Assembly: GCF_037935975.1 (NCBI RefSeq)
Contig: NZ_CP149817.1
Span: 496,001 to 560,000, forward strand
Direction: 5' to 3'
DNA: 64,000 nucleotides
Source of the DNA: Teredinibacter turnerae
Lineage (GTDB): Bacteria; Pseudomonadota; Gammaproteobacteria; Pseudomonadales; Cellvibrionaceae
Part shown: piece by piece, positions 26,074 through 35,100 of the stretch
Numbering within the stretch: the stretch's first letter is position 1
How the letters are laid out: every line of letters begins with the position of its first letter
Program-made: the position numbers and the translations under genes
Notes under the pieces: model-generated
What the model saw: only the letters and a program-made list of their open reading frames with translations
The model's database searches: none
Told to the model about the DNA's origin: nothing

Positions 26074-27054
26074 TTAAAGCGTGGCCTCCGCACATCCCAG
26101 ATAAACCATGCTGTGCACGTTATGCACCTGATCGTTATCGTTCACACCGCGTACCATGAGATCGTTACCGGACGCCTCCACGACGGCTTCTACCTGTGCT
26201 GCTACCGGGTCTTGCACAAAATACATCACGGTGAAGCCGTCATTGGCAGCATTGGTGGTGCGGTTGGGCACACAGAGATAGCCTTGGGACTGCACCAGAT
26301 AGGCTTCGACTGTATCAAAACCCTCCAGCGGGATGTCGCCTACGCCTAAGCGGAAAGCAGCGAAGAGCAGGCTATCATCTTCCATGACCCCGACCCCATA
26401 TAGAAAATGCCCCGTGGTGTTATAGGCTTCCAATCGCCATTCCCCCAGCGCGGGTCCGAATGGAAAGCCCGTACCCCGCCTTTCACTGGTAAGCTCTTCG
26501 AAGCGCACAGGCACAATATCCTCAGCCCCGTAGATGTCTACCAGATCAACTTCATTGCCTGCGTCACAGGTGGTGAAGTCCACCTCCGGCACAAGCGTAT
26601 CCACAAAGCTAATATCGATAGTGCTGGGCGCTGTACCGTCAAACCCCTCAAACGGCTCCACACATAGCCGTTCTCCAGTTAAAGCACCGGGCGTGTAGCT
26701 TAACTCTCCTATGGCCTTACCTTCTTCGCCAGCGGGCACCAGCATCCAATGGGAAACACCCGTTTCTACCTGCTGATTCCCCGCCGCTACGGTGATGGCA
26801 ATACCGGGCTTCTCCACCAGCACCCAGCTATCCCCCACTTCCGGCACTTGCTCTGCTACGAAGATCAGCCCTTTGGGTAAGTCCCCGATGGTGCTGGCAC
26901 TCCCGCTTGAGGAGCTACTGCTTGAACTGCTGCTTGAAGAACTGGAACTACTGGAACTTTCCCCATTGTTACCGCCTCCATTATCGTCCCCGCCGCCACC
27001 ACATGCGGCGAGCAAGGCCATTACCCCGATTAACAGAATTTCCCCACTACGCAT
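26074..27054 (-). CDS. Poly-serine-linker lipoprotein
   Basis: A 326-residue secreted lipoprotein. The signal peptide ends in the lipobox L-L-A-A-C-G, so the mature N-terminal Cys is lipidated. A Gly/Asp/Asn stretch and a run of about 18 serines follow (a flexible linker), then a globular domain of unknown family (about residues 60-326) containing paired Cys. Poly-Ser linkers of this kind are typical of Cellvibrionaceae envelope and polysaccharide-binding proteins, so this cargo probably comes from the same family of hosts. The start at 27054 follows a G-rich site; a GTG four codons earlier is possible. It is GC-rich relative to the repA gene next to it. Confidence 0.8.
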   Translation of the reverse strand: MRSGEILLIGVMALLAACGGGGDDNGGGNNGESSSSSSSSSSSSSSSSSSGSASTIGDLPKGLIFVAEQVPEVGDSWVLVEKPGIAITVAAGNQQVETGVSHWMLVPAGEEGKAIGELSYTPGALTGERLCVEPFEGFDGTAPSTIDISFVDTLVPEVDFTTCDAGNEVDLVDIYGAEDIVPVRFEELTSERRGTGFPFGPALGEWRLEAYNTTGHFLYGVGVMEDDSLLFAAFRLGVGDIPLEGFDTVEAYLVQSQGYLCVPNRTTNAANDGFTVMYFVQDPVAAQVEAVVEASGNDLMVRGVNDNDQVHNVHSMVYLGCAEATL

Positions 27055-27214
27055 AACGCCCCCCACTGTCTGTGATATTGCTGAAACTTGGCTAGATTCG
27101 GCCAGACACGGCCACGAGAAAGCATTTTACGCGCTATAGCTCGTATATGCACGCGCTTTAGCGCGTAAGGATACCCCCTTGTAAACGGCACCGAACTAAG
27201 GGGATATTCGCGCC

Positions 27215-27454
27215 ATGAGTGATGTGAAACGTGTATTTGGTATGACGCTCCGACAACACCGCACCCAGCAACGGCGTACCCAGCAGGAGATCGCGGAACG
27301 CTGCAATATGTCGTTACGCTTTTATCAGGAGTTGGAGGCAGGCGATAAGCAGCCCACCATTACGTCATTGTTCCAACTGGCCACCAGTCTGGAAACCAGC
27401 CCGGCCAATCTTATTGAGGACGCATTTACTGTGTGGAAAGCAGAGCAGACTTAA
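27215..27454 (+). CDS. XRE-family helix-turn-helix regulator
   Basis: A 79-residue DNA-binding protein that is one Cro/C1-type domain: L-R-Q-H-R-T-Q-Q-R-R-T-Q-Q-E-I-A-E-R-C-N-M-S-L-R-F-Y-Q-E-L-E-A-G-D-K-Q-P-T. An AAGGGG site lies 11 bases upstream. A hairpin (27151-27166, ACGCGC / GCGCGT) lies in the shared upstream region with the divergent lipoprotein gene. It is likely to regulate itself or a neighbour; the target is unknown. Confidence 0.85.
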   Translation: MSDVKRVFGMTLRQHRTQQRRTQQEIAERCNMSLRFYQELEAGDKQPTITSLFQLATSLETSPANLIEDAFTVWKAEQT

Positions 27455-27481
27455 TGAATTCAGTTATTGCCCTTTCATTAT

Positions 27482-27844
27482 TTACTTTATTGATTTAAGC
27501 GCGTCTTTGACTTCCCGCTGGATAATAAAGCTGTTCGCTTCCAGTATGGTTGGTACATCCTGTGTCTGGCGAAGCAGCGCCACAATAATGATGTGGTTCC
27601 TTTTGACGGGCACATAGATCAGGTAATGCTCCCTTACAACAGCGATTTCCAACCCATCTATATGCGTGAGGTAGCTCTTTGGTGAAATGGTTTTTTGATT
27701 TTGTGCGATATGCTCTGCGGCTTCATGTAAGTCTTTGAAATAGTGCCGGGTGAGTTCTTTACCCCAGCGCGCGCTTGACCACTGTTTCGCTCTCCTGAAA
27801 TCATCTTCTGCCGTTAGGGTTAGTGTGTAATGTTTCTTTGCCAC
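27482..27844 (-). CDS. parE: RelE/ParE-family toxin
   Basis: A 120-residue toxin of the RelE/ParE superfamily, seen from L-T-A-E-D-D-F-R-R-A-K-Q-W-S, a Y-F-K-D-L helix, and the strand G-L-E-I-A-V-V-R-E-H-Y-L-I-Y-V-P-V. ParE members poison DNA gyrase, while RelE members cleave mRNA; which applies here is not certain. It begins with GTG three bases after the antitoxin stop, as expected for a ParD-ParE operon, and serves element maintenance. Confidence 0.85.
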   Translation of the reverse strand: MAKKHYTLTLTAEDDFRRAKQWSSARWGKELTRHYFKDLHEAAEHIAQNQKTISPKSYLTHIDGLEIAVVREHYLIYVPVKRNHIIIVALLRQTQDVPTILEANSFIIQREVKDALKSIK

Positions 27845-27847
27845 TAA

Positions 27848-28075
27848 TTAGTCTTCGTCCGCTATATCCAGTATCGATTTCTCGGACAGGCGACCCGCTT
27901 TTATATCTGCAAGCCCTTCCTTCACATGGCGCACAACGCCCTGCGTTTCCATATCCCGCCGGATGAGATCACGGAGATATTCACTGGGGGTGGAGTACAG
28001 CCCGCCATCTCCGGCACGGCTATTCACAAATTCCCGTAGCTCGTCGGTGAGTGAGAGATTCATACTGGTTGGCAT
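27848..28075 (-). CDS. parD: ParD-family antitoxin
   Basis: A 75-residue ribbon-helix-helix antitoxin (M-N-L-S-L-T-D-E-L-R-E-F-V-N-S-R, then Y-S-T-P-S-E-Y-L-R-D-L-I-R-R) with an acidic toxin-binding tail (S-I-L-D-I-A-D-E-D). AGGA lies 9 bases upstream. It precedes its toxin and should repress the shared promoter. Confidence 0.9.
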   Translation of the reverse strand: MPTSMNLSLTDELREFVNSRAGDGGLYSTPSEYLRDLIRRDMETQGVVRHVKEGLADIKAGRLSEKSILDIADED

Positions 28076-28180
28076 CGTTAACTATCCTGTCTTAGGTAAG
28101 ATTGTTCATATTTTAAACTACCACCAATGGCATATATTGTCAATATTCGACAAAAGTAGCGTGCCCAGATAGGGCGTGCT

Positions 28181-28226
28181 TCAGCTTAATCCATAATCTT
28201 AACCAACCGCCGAAGCACTGACGGCT
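28181..28226 (+). repeat. 46-bp leader repeat, copy 1
   Basis: This segment recurs with substitutions at 29421-29466; both begin TCAGCTTAATCCATAA and end ACTGACGGCT. Copy 1 lies in the 387-base region before the methylase-like gene, copy 2 before the DnaJ-domain gene. The repeated placement upstream of two element genes suggests a shared leader or regulatory RNA segment, or duplication of a gene cassette. Nothing else is seen in 28076-28462 apart from an AAAGGA site just before the methylase-like gene. Confidence 0.7.
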
Positions 28227-28462
28227 CACACAGCGGTAGCCCCAAACTTTCCGCCCAAACAGTTTGGAGTCCTGCCTGTAGCTCACACCCGTTAATCTTT
28301 CCTGTTTTTTAATCAAGAAGGCGGATGCCGTTTTCGTCACTAAAGCGCAATGACGAAATACGGTTTCCTTCGCCTTGCTCAAGACCCTCCGCATTTCTAT
28401 GCGCTTTATCTCCGTCAAACAGCTTTATCCAGCCATCTTAAAAAACAATAAAGGATTAACAG

Positions 28463-29221
28463 ATGGCTAACCCACAACATAATAACCCCTTCAAAACACG
28501 TTTTATCGAAGTGCTGGATTCACTCGACCGCTATAAGGATAGAGACCAACATTTCCGCAATTTCTGTACGTTATCTTACTGTGCCTTAGCTAAACAAACC
28601 GCCTGCAGTCAGGAAGAAGCCGATAGTCTGGAAGAACGCTATATGTCGGTAGTGCATTCCTATAAGAACAAAGACGATGTACGCAAAATGCCAGAGCTAA
28701 TGACCTTAACATTAACAGCGCTACAACAAGGCGGCTGTGATTTTCTGGGAGAATTAGCCACGGAACTGGAAATCCTTGATAAACAAAACGGACAGTTTTT
28801 CACGCCGTATCATGTCGCCACGATGATGAGCAAAATCCTTTTACCTGATATTCCCCAGACCATAGAACAGGATGGATTCTTTTCTGCGAGTGATCCTGCT
28901 GCGGGTGCAGGCTGTATGCTGCTCTCCATCGCTGACCAAGTCGAAGCGCAAGGATTTGATTTATCTGAAACACTCAGCGTTGAGGCCATAGAGCTTAACC
29001 GCACCACTTACCACATGCTGTTTGTACAACTTGCCCTTCGTGGTATACCGGCGCATGTCGTGAATGGTAATTCACTGACACAGGAAATCTTTGAAGAAGC
29101 TTATACACCCATTTCCAAATATTTTGTTAACACACATGGATGCCTTTTCAAGCAACACGCTAAGAACAGAACAATTCATACACATACAGACAATCCACAA
29201 CTTAATCTCTTTGGTTTCTGA
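28463..29221 (+). CDS. N-6 DNA methylase-like protein lacking the catalytic NPPY motif
   Basis: A 252-residue protein of the type I HsdM-like fold. The central part carries the entry helix N-G-Q-F-F-T-P-Y-H-V-A-T-M-M and the AdoMet-binding motif D-P-A-A-G-A-G-C-M-L, then V-E-A-I-E-L-N-R-T-T. The chain ends soon after G-N-S-L-T and has no N-P-P-(Y/F) motif, which N6-adenine methylases need. It may therefore bind AdoMet and DNA without methylating, or need a partner. Short proteins of this type are common on plasmids as orphans with no restriction partner, and none is adjacent here. Confident of the fold, unsure of activity. Confidence 0.75.
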   Translation: MANPQHNNPFKTRFIEVLDSLDRYKDRDQHFRNFCTLSYCALAKQTACSQEEADSLEERYMSVVHSYKNKDDVRKMPELMTLTLTALQQGGCDFLGELATELEILDKQNGQFFTPYHVATMMSKILLPDIPQTIEQDGFFSASDPAAGAGCMLLSIADQVEAQGFDLSETLSVEAIELNRTTYHMLFVQLALRGIPAHVVNGNSLTQEIFEEAYTPISKYFVNTHGCLFKQHAKNRTIHTHTDNPQLNLFGF

Positions 29222-29616
29222 CCAGAGAGTAAAACATCAAGCAGTGCGTGTCCTTCTAGGCCGTGCTGCTCCGCCTTCGCTTATCGCTCATTCCCCACAA
29301 AAGACGGGGAACTTTGGGCTGCCCATCACTCACGCCTGCCGCCCTCCGGTTGCCTTATTAATGCTGCAAGCCATAAATGGCTTGGTTTTGAAAAGCTTTT
29401 ATTCCCCCGAAGGCTGCGCCTCAGCTTAATCCATAACCTTAACCAATCCCAGAAAAACTGACGGCTCTATCCGTGTGGTCACTGCGCTCCTGCCCGCGCC
29501 AGCCATAACTTTTTCTGGGATTGCTTAAGAACATGAACGTCGCTCGTTCCTCGCTCCCGAGAGGGTTTTCAACCCTTCGGGGGAAATGTCAATTTTAAGA
29601 TTAGGAGCGAAAGACC
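29222..29616 (+). promoter_or_regulatory. Structured 395-base leader before the DnaJ-domain gene
   Basis: No gene is supported here. The leader holds copy 2 of the 46-bp repeat (29421-29466), a 13-bp inverted repeat AATCCCAGAAAAA (29445-29457) / TTTTTCTGGGATT (29510-29522), and a further hairpin near 29555-29582 just before an AGGAG site. Long structured leaders of this kind may control translation or transcription of the downstream genes. Confidence 0.5.
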
Positions 29617-30138
29617 ATGAACATTAAAGACGCAGCTAAATTACTTTCAGTGAAAGGCACCGTTACACCCGAGGATATTAAGAAAGCGTACCGACAAGCG
29701 GCACAGCAGTTTCATCCCGACCGCAATCCATCCGGGGCGGAGATGATGAAAATGATTAATGCGGCCTATGACGTGCTTAAAGACTTTACCGGAGAGATTC
29801 CTTGTAGTGATTCCATGGGGGGCAATACAGAGGACGATGAAGAAAATTACAGTGAGGCAGTAAACGAAGCACTGAATAACATTATTTATCTCGACGGTTT
29901 GCATATTGAAATCTGTGGTGCTTGGGTGTGGGTATCGGGAGAAACCCGAAAACATAAAGAGGCGATTAAAGCGGCCAATTTTAAATATGCCTCTAAAAAG
30001 AAATGCTGGTATTTCCGCCCGTCGGATTGGAAAAGCCGCAGCCGTGGTTCTCACAGCATGGAAGATATTAGAAGTAAATACGGAAGTGCAACGCCTGTGC
30101 GCAAGCGTAAGCAGCAATTAGATAATTGTGAAGCGTAA
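29617..30138 (+). CDS. DnaJ-domain protein
   Basis: A 173-residue protein whose first 65 residues are a J-domain: I-K-K-A-Y-R-Q-A-A-Q-Q-F-H-P-D-R-N-P with the H-P-D tripeptide needed to stimulate DnaK. The rest (about 85-173) is not DnaJ: an acidic linker, then W-V-W-V-S-G-E-T and a basic W-Y-F-R-P segment of unknown function. It lacks the zinc-finger and substrate-binding regions of true DnaJ. Proteins like it are recurrent on conjugative plasmids. AGGAG lies 10 bases upstream; it is probably co-transcribed with the RadC gene. Confidence 0.82.
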   Translation: MNIKDAAKLLSVKGTVTPEDIKKAYRQAAQQFHPDRNPSGAEMMKMINAAYDVLKDFTGEIPCSDSMGGNTEDDEENYSEAVNEALNNIIYLDGLHIEICGAWVWVSGETRKHKEAIKAANFKYASKKKCWYFRPSDWKSRSRGSHSMEDIRSKYGSATPVRKRKQQLDNCEA

Positions 30139-30148
30139 GGGGCAGGCC

Positions 30149-30634
30149 ATGAAAGCGTATCAGTTAGATATTTTTTATGACTATCGGCCTGTTGTTGTTT
30201 CACGGGATGTTGTTCAGGAGGCGTTACGCCTCCTGACCCACTCCATCAAACACAAGCCATTCACTCTGACCTCAAGCCAAGCGGTACGGGATTATTGCCG
30301 TCTGCATCTTGCAACCCGTGAGCATGAAGTATTCGGGGTGTTATTTCTTGATAGCCAACATCGGCTAATTGAATATCGGGAGTTATTCAGGGGAACGATA
30401 GACGGTTGTGCCATCTATGTGAGGGAGGTTGCCAAAGAAACGTTGCGCTTGAACGCGGCAGCGGTCATCTTCACGCACAATCACCCCTCGGGCGTGTGTG
30501 ACCCCAGCGACGCTGATATAGGTATCACCAAGAAGCTACGGGAGGCGCTGGCGCTGTTTGATGTGCGTGTGCTCGATCACATCATTGTATCAACCGAGGA
30601 AGTAGTAAGCTTTGCAGACCGAGGCTTGATCTAG
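30149..30634 (+). CDS. radC: RadC-family JAB-domain protein
   Basis: A 161-residue protein of the RadC (DUF2466) family with the JAMM metal-binding motif: H-N-H-P-S-G, followed after S-D-A-D by the rest of the site, and E-H-E-V-F-G-V-L-F-L-D upstream. It is shorter than chromosomal RadC (about 220) because the helix-hairpin-helix N-terminus is missing, as usual for plasmid copies. RadC is not proven to act in repair. The start at 30149 is preferred because AAGGGG lies 6 bases upstream and the gene then begins just after the DnaJ-domain stop; a start at 30128 would overlap it. Confidence 0.88.
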   Translation: MKAYQLDIFYDYRPVVVSRDVVQEALRLLTHSIKHKPFTLTSSQAVRDYCRLHLATREHEVFGVLFLDSQHRLIEYRELFRGTIDGCAIYVREVAKETLRLNAAAVIFTHNHPSGVCDPSDADIGITKKLREALALFDVRVLDHIIVSTEEVVSFADRGLI

Positions 30635-30914
30635 CATCGGGGCGGGGAAACCCGCCTCACCTCTCCTAGCGCGCCGGAAGCAGCCGTCCTGCCTGCTTCC
30701 GGCAATAAGGAAGTCAGGTATCCCTATACCTTCTTTTCTTGTGTGATTTTTAACCAATGGTCGCATGTGCTTCTATTTGTAATGAAGCGGAATGAGAGTA
30801 TAAAGCACTCTATATGATTGATTTATATGTACATTCTATTGTTAAAGTCATGCCATAAAGGGCATCTAATGGCAGCAAAGCCAATACGTAAAAGATAAAC
30901 GCTGTGCTATGATG
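30635..30914. other. Intergenic region before the ssp island
   Basis: The only structures are two GC-rich hairpins after radC (near 30647-30665, and GCCGGAAGCAG / CTGCTTCCGGC at 30673-30703), which probably terminate the radC operon although no T-run follows. AT content rises sharply after about 30750, marking the start of the defence island. Confidence 0.5.
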
Positions 30915-30976
30915 TTATGTAACATAAATCATGTGACATAAGCATCCTCGTGTGACATAACATTGCATTATGTGAG
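30915..30976 (+). promoter_or_regulatory. Palindromic operator array at the head of the ssp operon
   Basis: Four related sites lie within 62 bases just upstream of the operon's first gene. A perfect palindrome TTATGTAACATAA (30915-30927) is followed by TCATGTGACATAA (30929-30941), TGTGACATAA (30951-30960) and an inverted TTATGTGAG (30968-30976). The first ATG is 20 bases after the last site. This is the expected layout for an autoregulated ribbon-helix-helix repressor, and the first gene encodes such a protein. Confidence 0.65.
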
Positions 30977-30995
30977 GATAATATAGGTTGTTAGT

Positions 30996-31193
30996 ATGAG
31001 TATCGGAAATAGCGGACGTATCGTTATCGAAATTGAGCCTGATCTTAAGCGGCAGCTCCACGCTGTACTTCGGCTAGAAGGTAAGAACCTCAAATCATGG
31101 TTTCTTGAAAATGTAGAGGAGTTATTAGAGTATCAGGCTCGACAACAATCACTTCCATTTGAAGTAGATAAGAAAAAATCGGGGGCAAAATAA
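30996..31193 (+). CDS. Small ribbon-helix-helix-like regulator at the head of ssp operon
   Basis: A 65-residue protein: strand R-I-V-I-E-I-E-P-D-L-K-R-Q-L-H-A-V-L-R-L-E-G then K-N-L-K-S-W-F-L-E-N-V-E-E-L-L, the strand-helix-helix pattern of Arc/CopG/ParD DNA-binding proteins, with a basic tail. Its stop overlaps the sspB start (TAATG). Directly upstream lies the palindromic array at 30915-30976. I infer that it represses the whole ssp operon. It is too short to be DndE (about 110 residues), which has a different fold. Confidence 0.65.
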   Translation: MSIGNSGRIVIEIEPDLKRQLHAVLRLEGKNLKSWFLENVEELLEYQARQQSLPFEVDKKKSGAK

Positions 31194-32116
31194 TGATATT
31201 TAACCCGGACAAAATGGCGTTTGGTCGTCATGAAACCTTTGCTTTGCGTTATGGCTGGCTATCCAAAGGCTTTCAAGCCATTACGAAGGATAGCGGCATC
31301 TTTGAGTCGGATGAAGCGACTGTTGAGCTTGGGGTTGGTAAGAATATGGTTTCCGCCATCAAATATTGGCTTCGGGCATGTCGCATGATTGATCCGGTTG
31401 AAAACAAATCGACGGATCTTGGCGATTATATTCTTGCGTCTGAAGATGGTTACGATCCTTACCTCGAAGATGAGGCAACCATCTGGCTGTTGCATTGGTT
31501 GTTAGCAACTAATGCGGAGCTGGCAACATCGTGGTTCTGGTTTTTCAACCGCTTCCATAAGCCGGAGTTTACTGGTCAGGAACTCGGAACTGCACTTGCA
31601 GATTTTGTAAATGAAAAAATCATTAATAAGAAAAAACCGGCGTTAGCAACCTTATCAAATGATGCCGGACTTATTCCGCGAATGTACACTTTATCCACCG
31701 GAAATACCCGTACCCCATTAGAAGATGCGTTAGATTCTCCATTTTCTTTGTTGAAGCTTGTATCTCAAAGCACCGGAGGGAGAAGCTATCAATCCCGTCC
31801 AATGGCACGTCCAGATTTGCCATTAGGGATGTTGGGTTTTGCCGTGTATGAAATGTTTGAAATGAAAAATACCCGTGCGATTCCGATAGAAGACTTTATG
31901 TATAGCAAAGATAACTACCCCGCTATCGGTTCAGTTTTCAGGTTAACGGAAAGTGATCTTGTTGCAAAACTTGAAAGGCTTGTTAACTACATTCCGGGTA
32001 TCTTTGATATTCGTGATACTGCCGGGCAGCATCAACTTTATTTGTCAGAAGAAACGGATGCGATGACATTCATTATTGAACATTATGAAAATCCGAGTAA
32101 GGAAATCGCTGCATGA
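31193..32116 (+). CDS. sspB: SspB, DUF4007 protein of the phosphorothioation system
   Basis: A 307-residue DUF4007 protein, recognisable from the N-terminal F-G-R-H-E-T-F-A-L-R-Y-G-W-L-S-K-G and V-E-L-G-V-G-K-N-M-V-S-A-I-K-Y-W-L. In single-strand phosphorothioation systems SspB is the component that nicks DNA so that sulfur can be placed in the backbone. It starts inside the stop of the regulator gene and its own stop overlaps the sspC start (ATGA), so the proteins are made in a coupled way. The assignment combines family recognition with the neighbouring PAPS-reductase-like and ATPase genes. Confidence 0.88.
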   Translation: MIFNPDKMAFGRHETFALRYGWLSKGFQAITKDSGIFESDEATVELGVGKNMVSAIKYWLRACRMIDPVENKSTDLGDYILASEDGYDPYLEDEATIWLLHWLLATNAELATSWFWFFNRFHKPEFTGQELGTALADFVNEKIINKKKPALATLSNDAGLIPRMYTLSTGNTRTPLEDALDSPFSLLKLVSQSTGGRSYQSRPMARPDLPLGMLGFAVYEMFEMKNTRAIPIEDFMYSKDNYPAIGSVFRLTESDLVAKLERLVNYIPGIFDIRDTAGQHQLYLSEETDAMTFIIEHYENPSKEIAA

Positions 32117-35100
32117 GTATAAAACATCAAGTACATATTAATACTCATTACACACGTTCAATTAATCTGGAACGTGATGCTGATTCGCTTGATGTAGTCA
32201 AAGCCTATATCCCAACATCAAGAGCCTTAAAACTGTTTAGCAGAGTTGCCGAGGGATTTAGTGCTGATCTAGCTCCTCGCGCGTGGTCGCTTATTGGGCC
32301 GTATGGATCAGGTAAGTCTTCTGCTTCCGTATTTTTATCGCATCTGTTGTCATCGCCAGATACTGCCGCCACACAAGCAGCGCTAAAAAACTTAAAAGAA
32401 TCGGCACCGGAAATTACGGGCGCTTTTCGAAAGGAGATTTCAAAAAGTAATGGATTTCTAAAGGTATTAATTACCGGCTCACCCGAACCAATGGGCAAGA
32501 AAATTGTACAAGGGCTTGCTAAGGCATCAGCACAATACTTTTCTAGCTTTAGTGGTCGCAACCCTAATGTTGTTACAGATTTTGAAACGCTATCACAAGC
32601 TGAGACCGTTACCGTTTCAGACGTTATTGCCCTTATTAAAGAACTGCAAAGCGCTCTCGCAAACAAAGGTTGTAAAGGTGTTTATATTGTTATTGATGAG
32701 CTTGGAAAATTTCTGGAGTTTGAGGCACGTCATTACGGCGCCAATGATATTTATATGTTGCAGGCATTGGCAGAACATGCATGCAAAGGCGATGAGTGCA
32801 ATCTGTTCTTGTTTGTATTGCTGCATCAATCCTTTGAACAATACGCTAAAGGCTTAGGAGAGAGCCTTAAAAATGAATGGGCTAAAGTTCAGGGACGTTT
32901 TGAAGATGTGCCATTTCTTGAGTCTGCTGAACAGGTATTGCGCGTTGTTAGTTCTGCGTTCAGCTATGACTTCGCCCCAAAAGAGCAAAAGCAGCTTAAT
33001 GCCACTGTAAAAGGCTTCGTGAATACATTACAGGATAATGAAGCCTTACCAGGCGTAGTGGATAAAAAAGCCATGACAGAGCTGATGGCTCATTGCTATC
33101 CACTACATCCGGTCAGCGCCATATTGTTACCTGCACTTTGTCAGAAAGTTGCACAGAACGAACGTACTTTGTTTAGTTATCTGGGAAGTCATGAAGAATT
33201 CGGATTGCAGGATATGGTTGACCGTTTTGAATCAACGGAAGACTTTATTTATCCGCACCATGTCTATGATTATTTCATTACAAACCAGCCAGCAGCTCTC
33301 GGAGACTACCGCACACATAGGCGATGGGCTGAAGTCGTAACGGCTATTGAGCGCCTTGGTGATGCACCTGAAGACCAGCTTAATCTGCTTAAAACGATTG
33401 GTCTGCTCAATATCATTGGTATCAAGGGCGGATTTAAGCCATCGAAAGCGTTGCTTGAAATTTGCGGACGCAATAAAACAGCTGTTGGCAATTCGTTAAA
33501 AGCACTCTCAGAGAAATCAATTATTACTTTCCGTCGATTCAGTGGCGAGTATCGCGTATGGCAAGGCAGTGATTTTGATCTTGAAGAAGCTTTAGAAGAA
33601 GAGGTTAATAATCTAGGCGAGTTTTCATTGGCGAATGAGTTGAACAAAGCTAATGCACTTATGCCTATCGTAGCCAGGCGCTACACCATTAAAAGTGGTG
33701 CATTACGCTATTTTACGCCTGAATTTGTTGATGCTCAGACTTACAAGTTATCTGAGCAGAAATCCAGTGAGCCTCGTATTATCTTCTTCCTCGCCTCGGC
33801 AAAGGATGATGAGGCTTTATTTAGTGCAACTGTTACACAACATTACTCCGATTTGGATCTGGTTGCTCTTTGTCTCAATGGTTCTCAATTACGTGAAGCT
33901 ACTGCTGAAGTATTAGCATTGCGTCAGGTGCAAAACAAACGTCAGGAGCTGAATAGCGATCCGGTTGCTAAAAGAGAATTTGAAGATAGGCTTACGGCTG
34001 CGGAATTAGTAGAACGTAATCTATTGCAACGTTTGCAGGAGCAGCCACAGGAATGCGCTTGGTACTATCAAGCAGATGAATATGAGATAGACACCAAGCG
34101 TGATTTTCAGGAGTTGTTATCATGGGTGTTGGAAACGGTTTATAGCAAATCACCAAAACTACACAACGAGCTGATTAACCGTGATCGGCCTTCTGCGCAA
34201 GCTAACGCTGCCAGGAATAAACTACTGGAAGCCATGATGGCTAACCCATCTGACGCAGACGATCTTGGCATTGATAAATTTCCGCCAGAGAAAGCCATTT
34301 ATCGTTCGGTGTTAGCGGCTACCGGCCTTCACAATAAAGATACTAAAGAATTTCAAGAGCCTCATAAAAGATCTCCTTTCTACCACGTATGGAAGGAAAT
34401 TAATCAGTTTCTGGATTCAACAGAAAAGTCACCACGATCATTGGCAGAGCTTAACAACACGTTAATGGCTCCTCCTTATGGCGTCAAAGCCGGTGTTTTA
34501 CCTATTTTGTATATTGCTGCCTATATCGTATATCAGCACGAACTAGCACTATATGAGAACCGGCAATATAAACCTGTGATGACGCAGGAGATGCTAGACC
34601 GTTTTGTTAAACGGCCTGATGAGTTTACCTTTCAGCGTTTCAGGATTACCGGATTACGCTCTTCAATATATAAAGAATATTGCAAAATTATCGACACCGG
34701 TTCAAAGCAAACGGTTGTTCAGCTAGTTAAACCGTTGGCTCAATTTATTGGCGGGCTTCCTGACTACACGCAGAAAACCAGATCTTCTGATTTGTCGATA
34801 AAAACAAAGAAAGTAAGGGATGCATTCAAGTTTGCGAAGTCGCCAGAAACTCTGATTTTTGAAGATATTCCCAAAGCTCTTGGTTACGAAAAGGAACTGG
34901 CAAAGGATAATCCTAATTTAGAAGGTTTGTCTCAGTCATTACAAGGTTGCTTGAAAGAACTCAAAGACTGTTATCCGAACATGCTTAACCAGCAGATCAA
35001 AATGCTGCTGGAAGCATTTCATTTGGACACTGACAATGAACTTGGTGATCTCCGCAGGAAGGTTACAGGACGCTATGAAGGCTTAGATCAGCATACGGTC

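Noticed and set aside
28140..28418. Minus-strand 92-codon frame before the methylase-like gene
   Set aside because: It lies across the repeated leader segment, has no ribosome-binding site and its composition looks non-coding.
30996..31193. DndE homologue
   Set aside because: The 65-residue product is too short and reads as a ribbon-helix-helix pattern with operator-like palindromes upstream.
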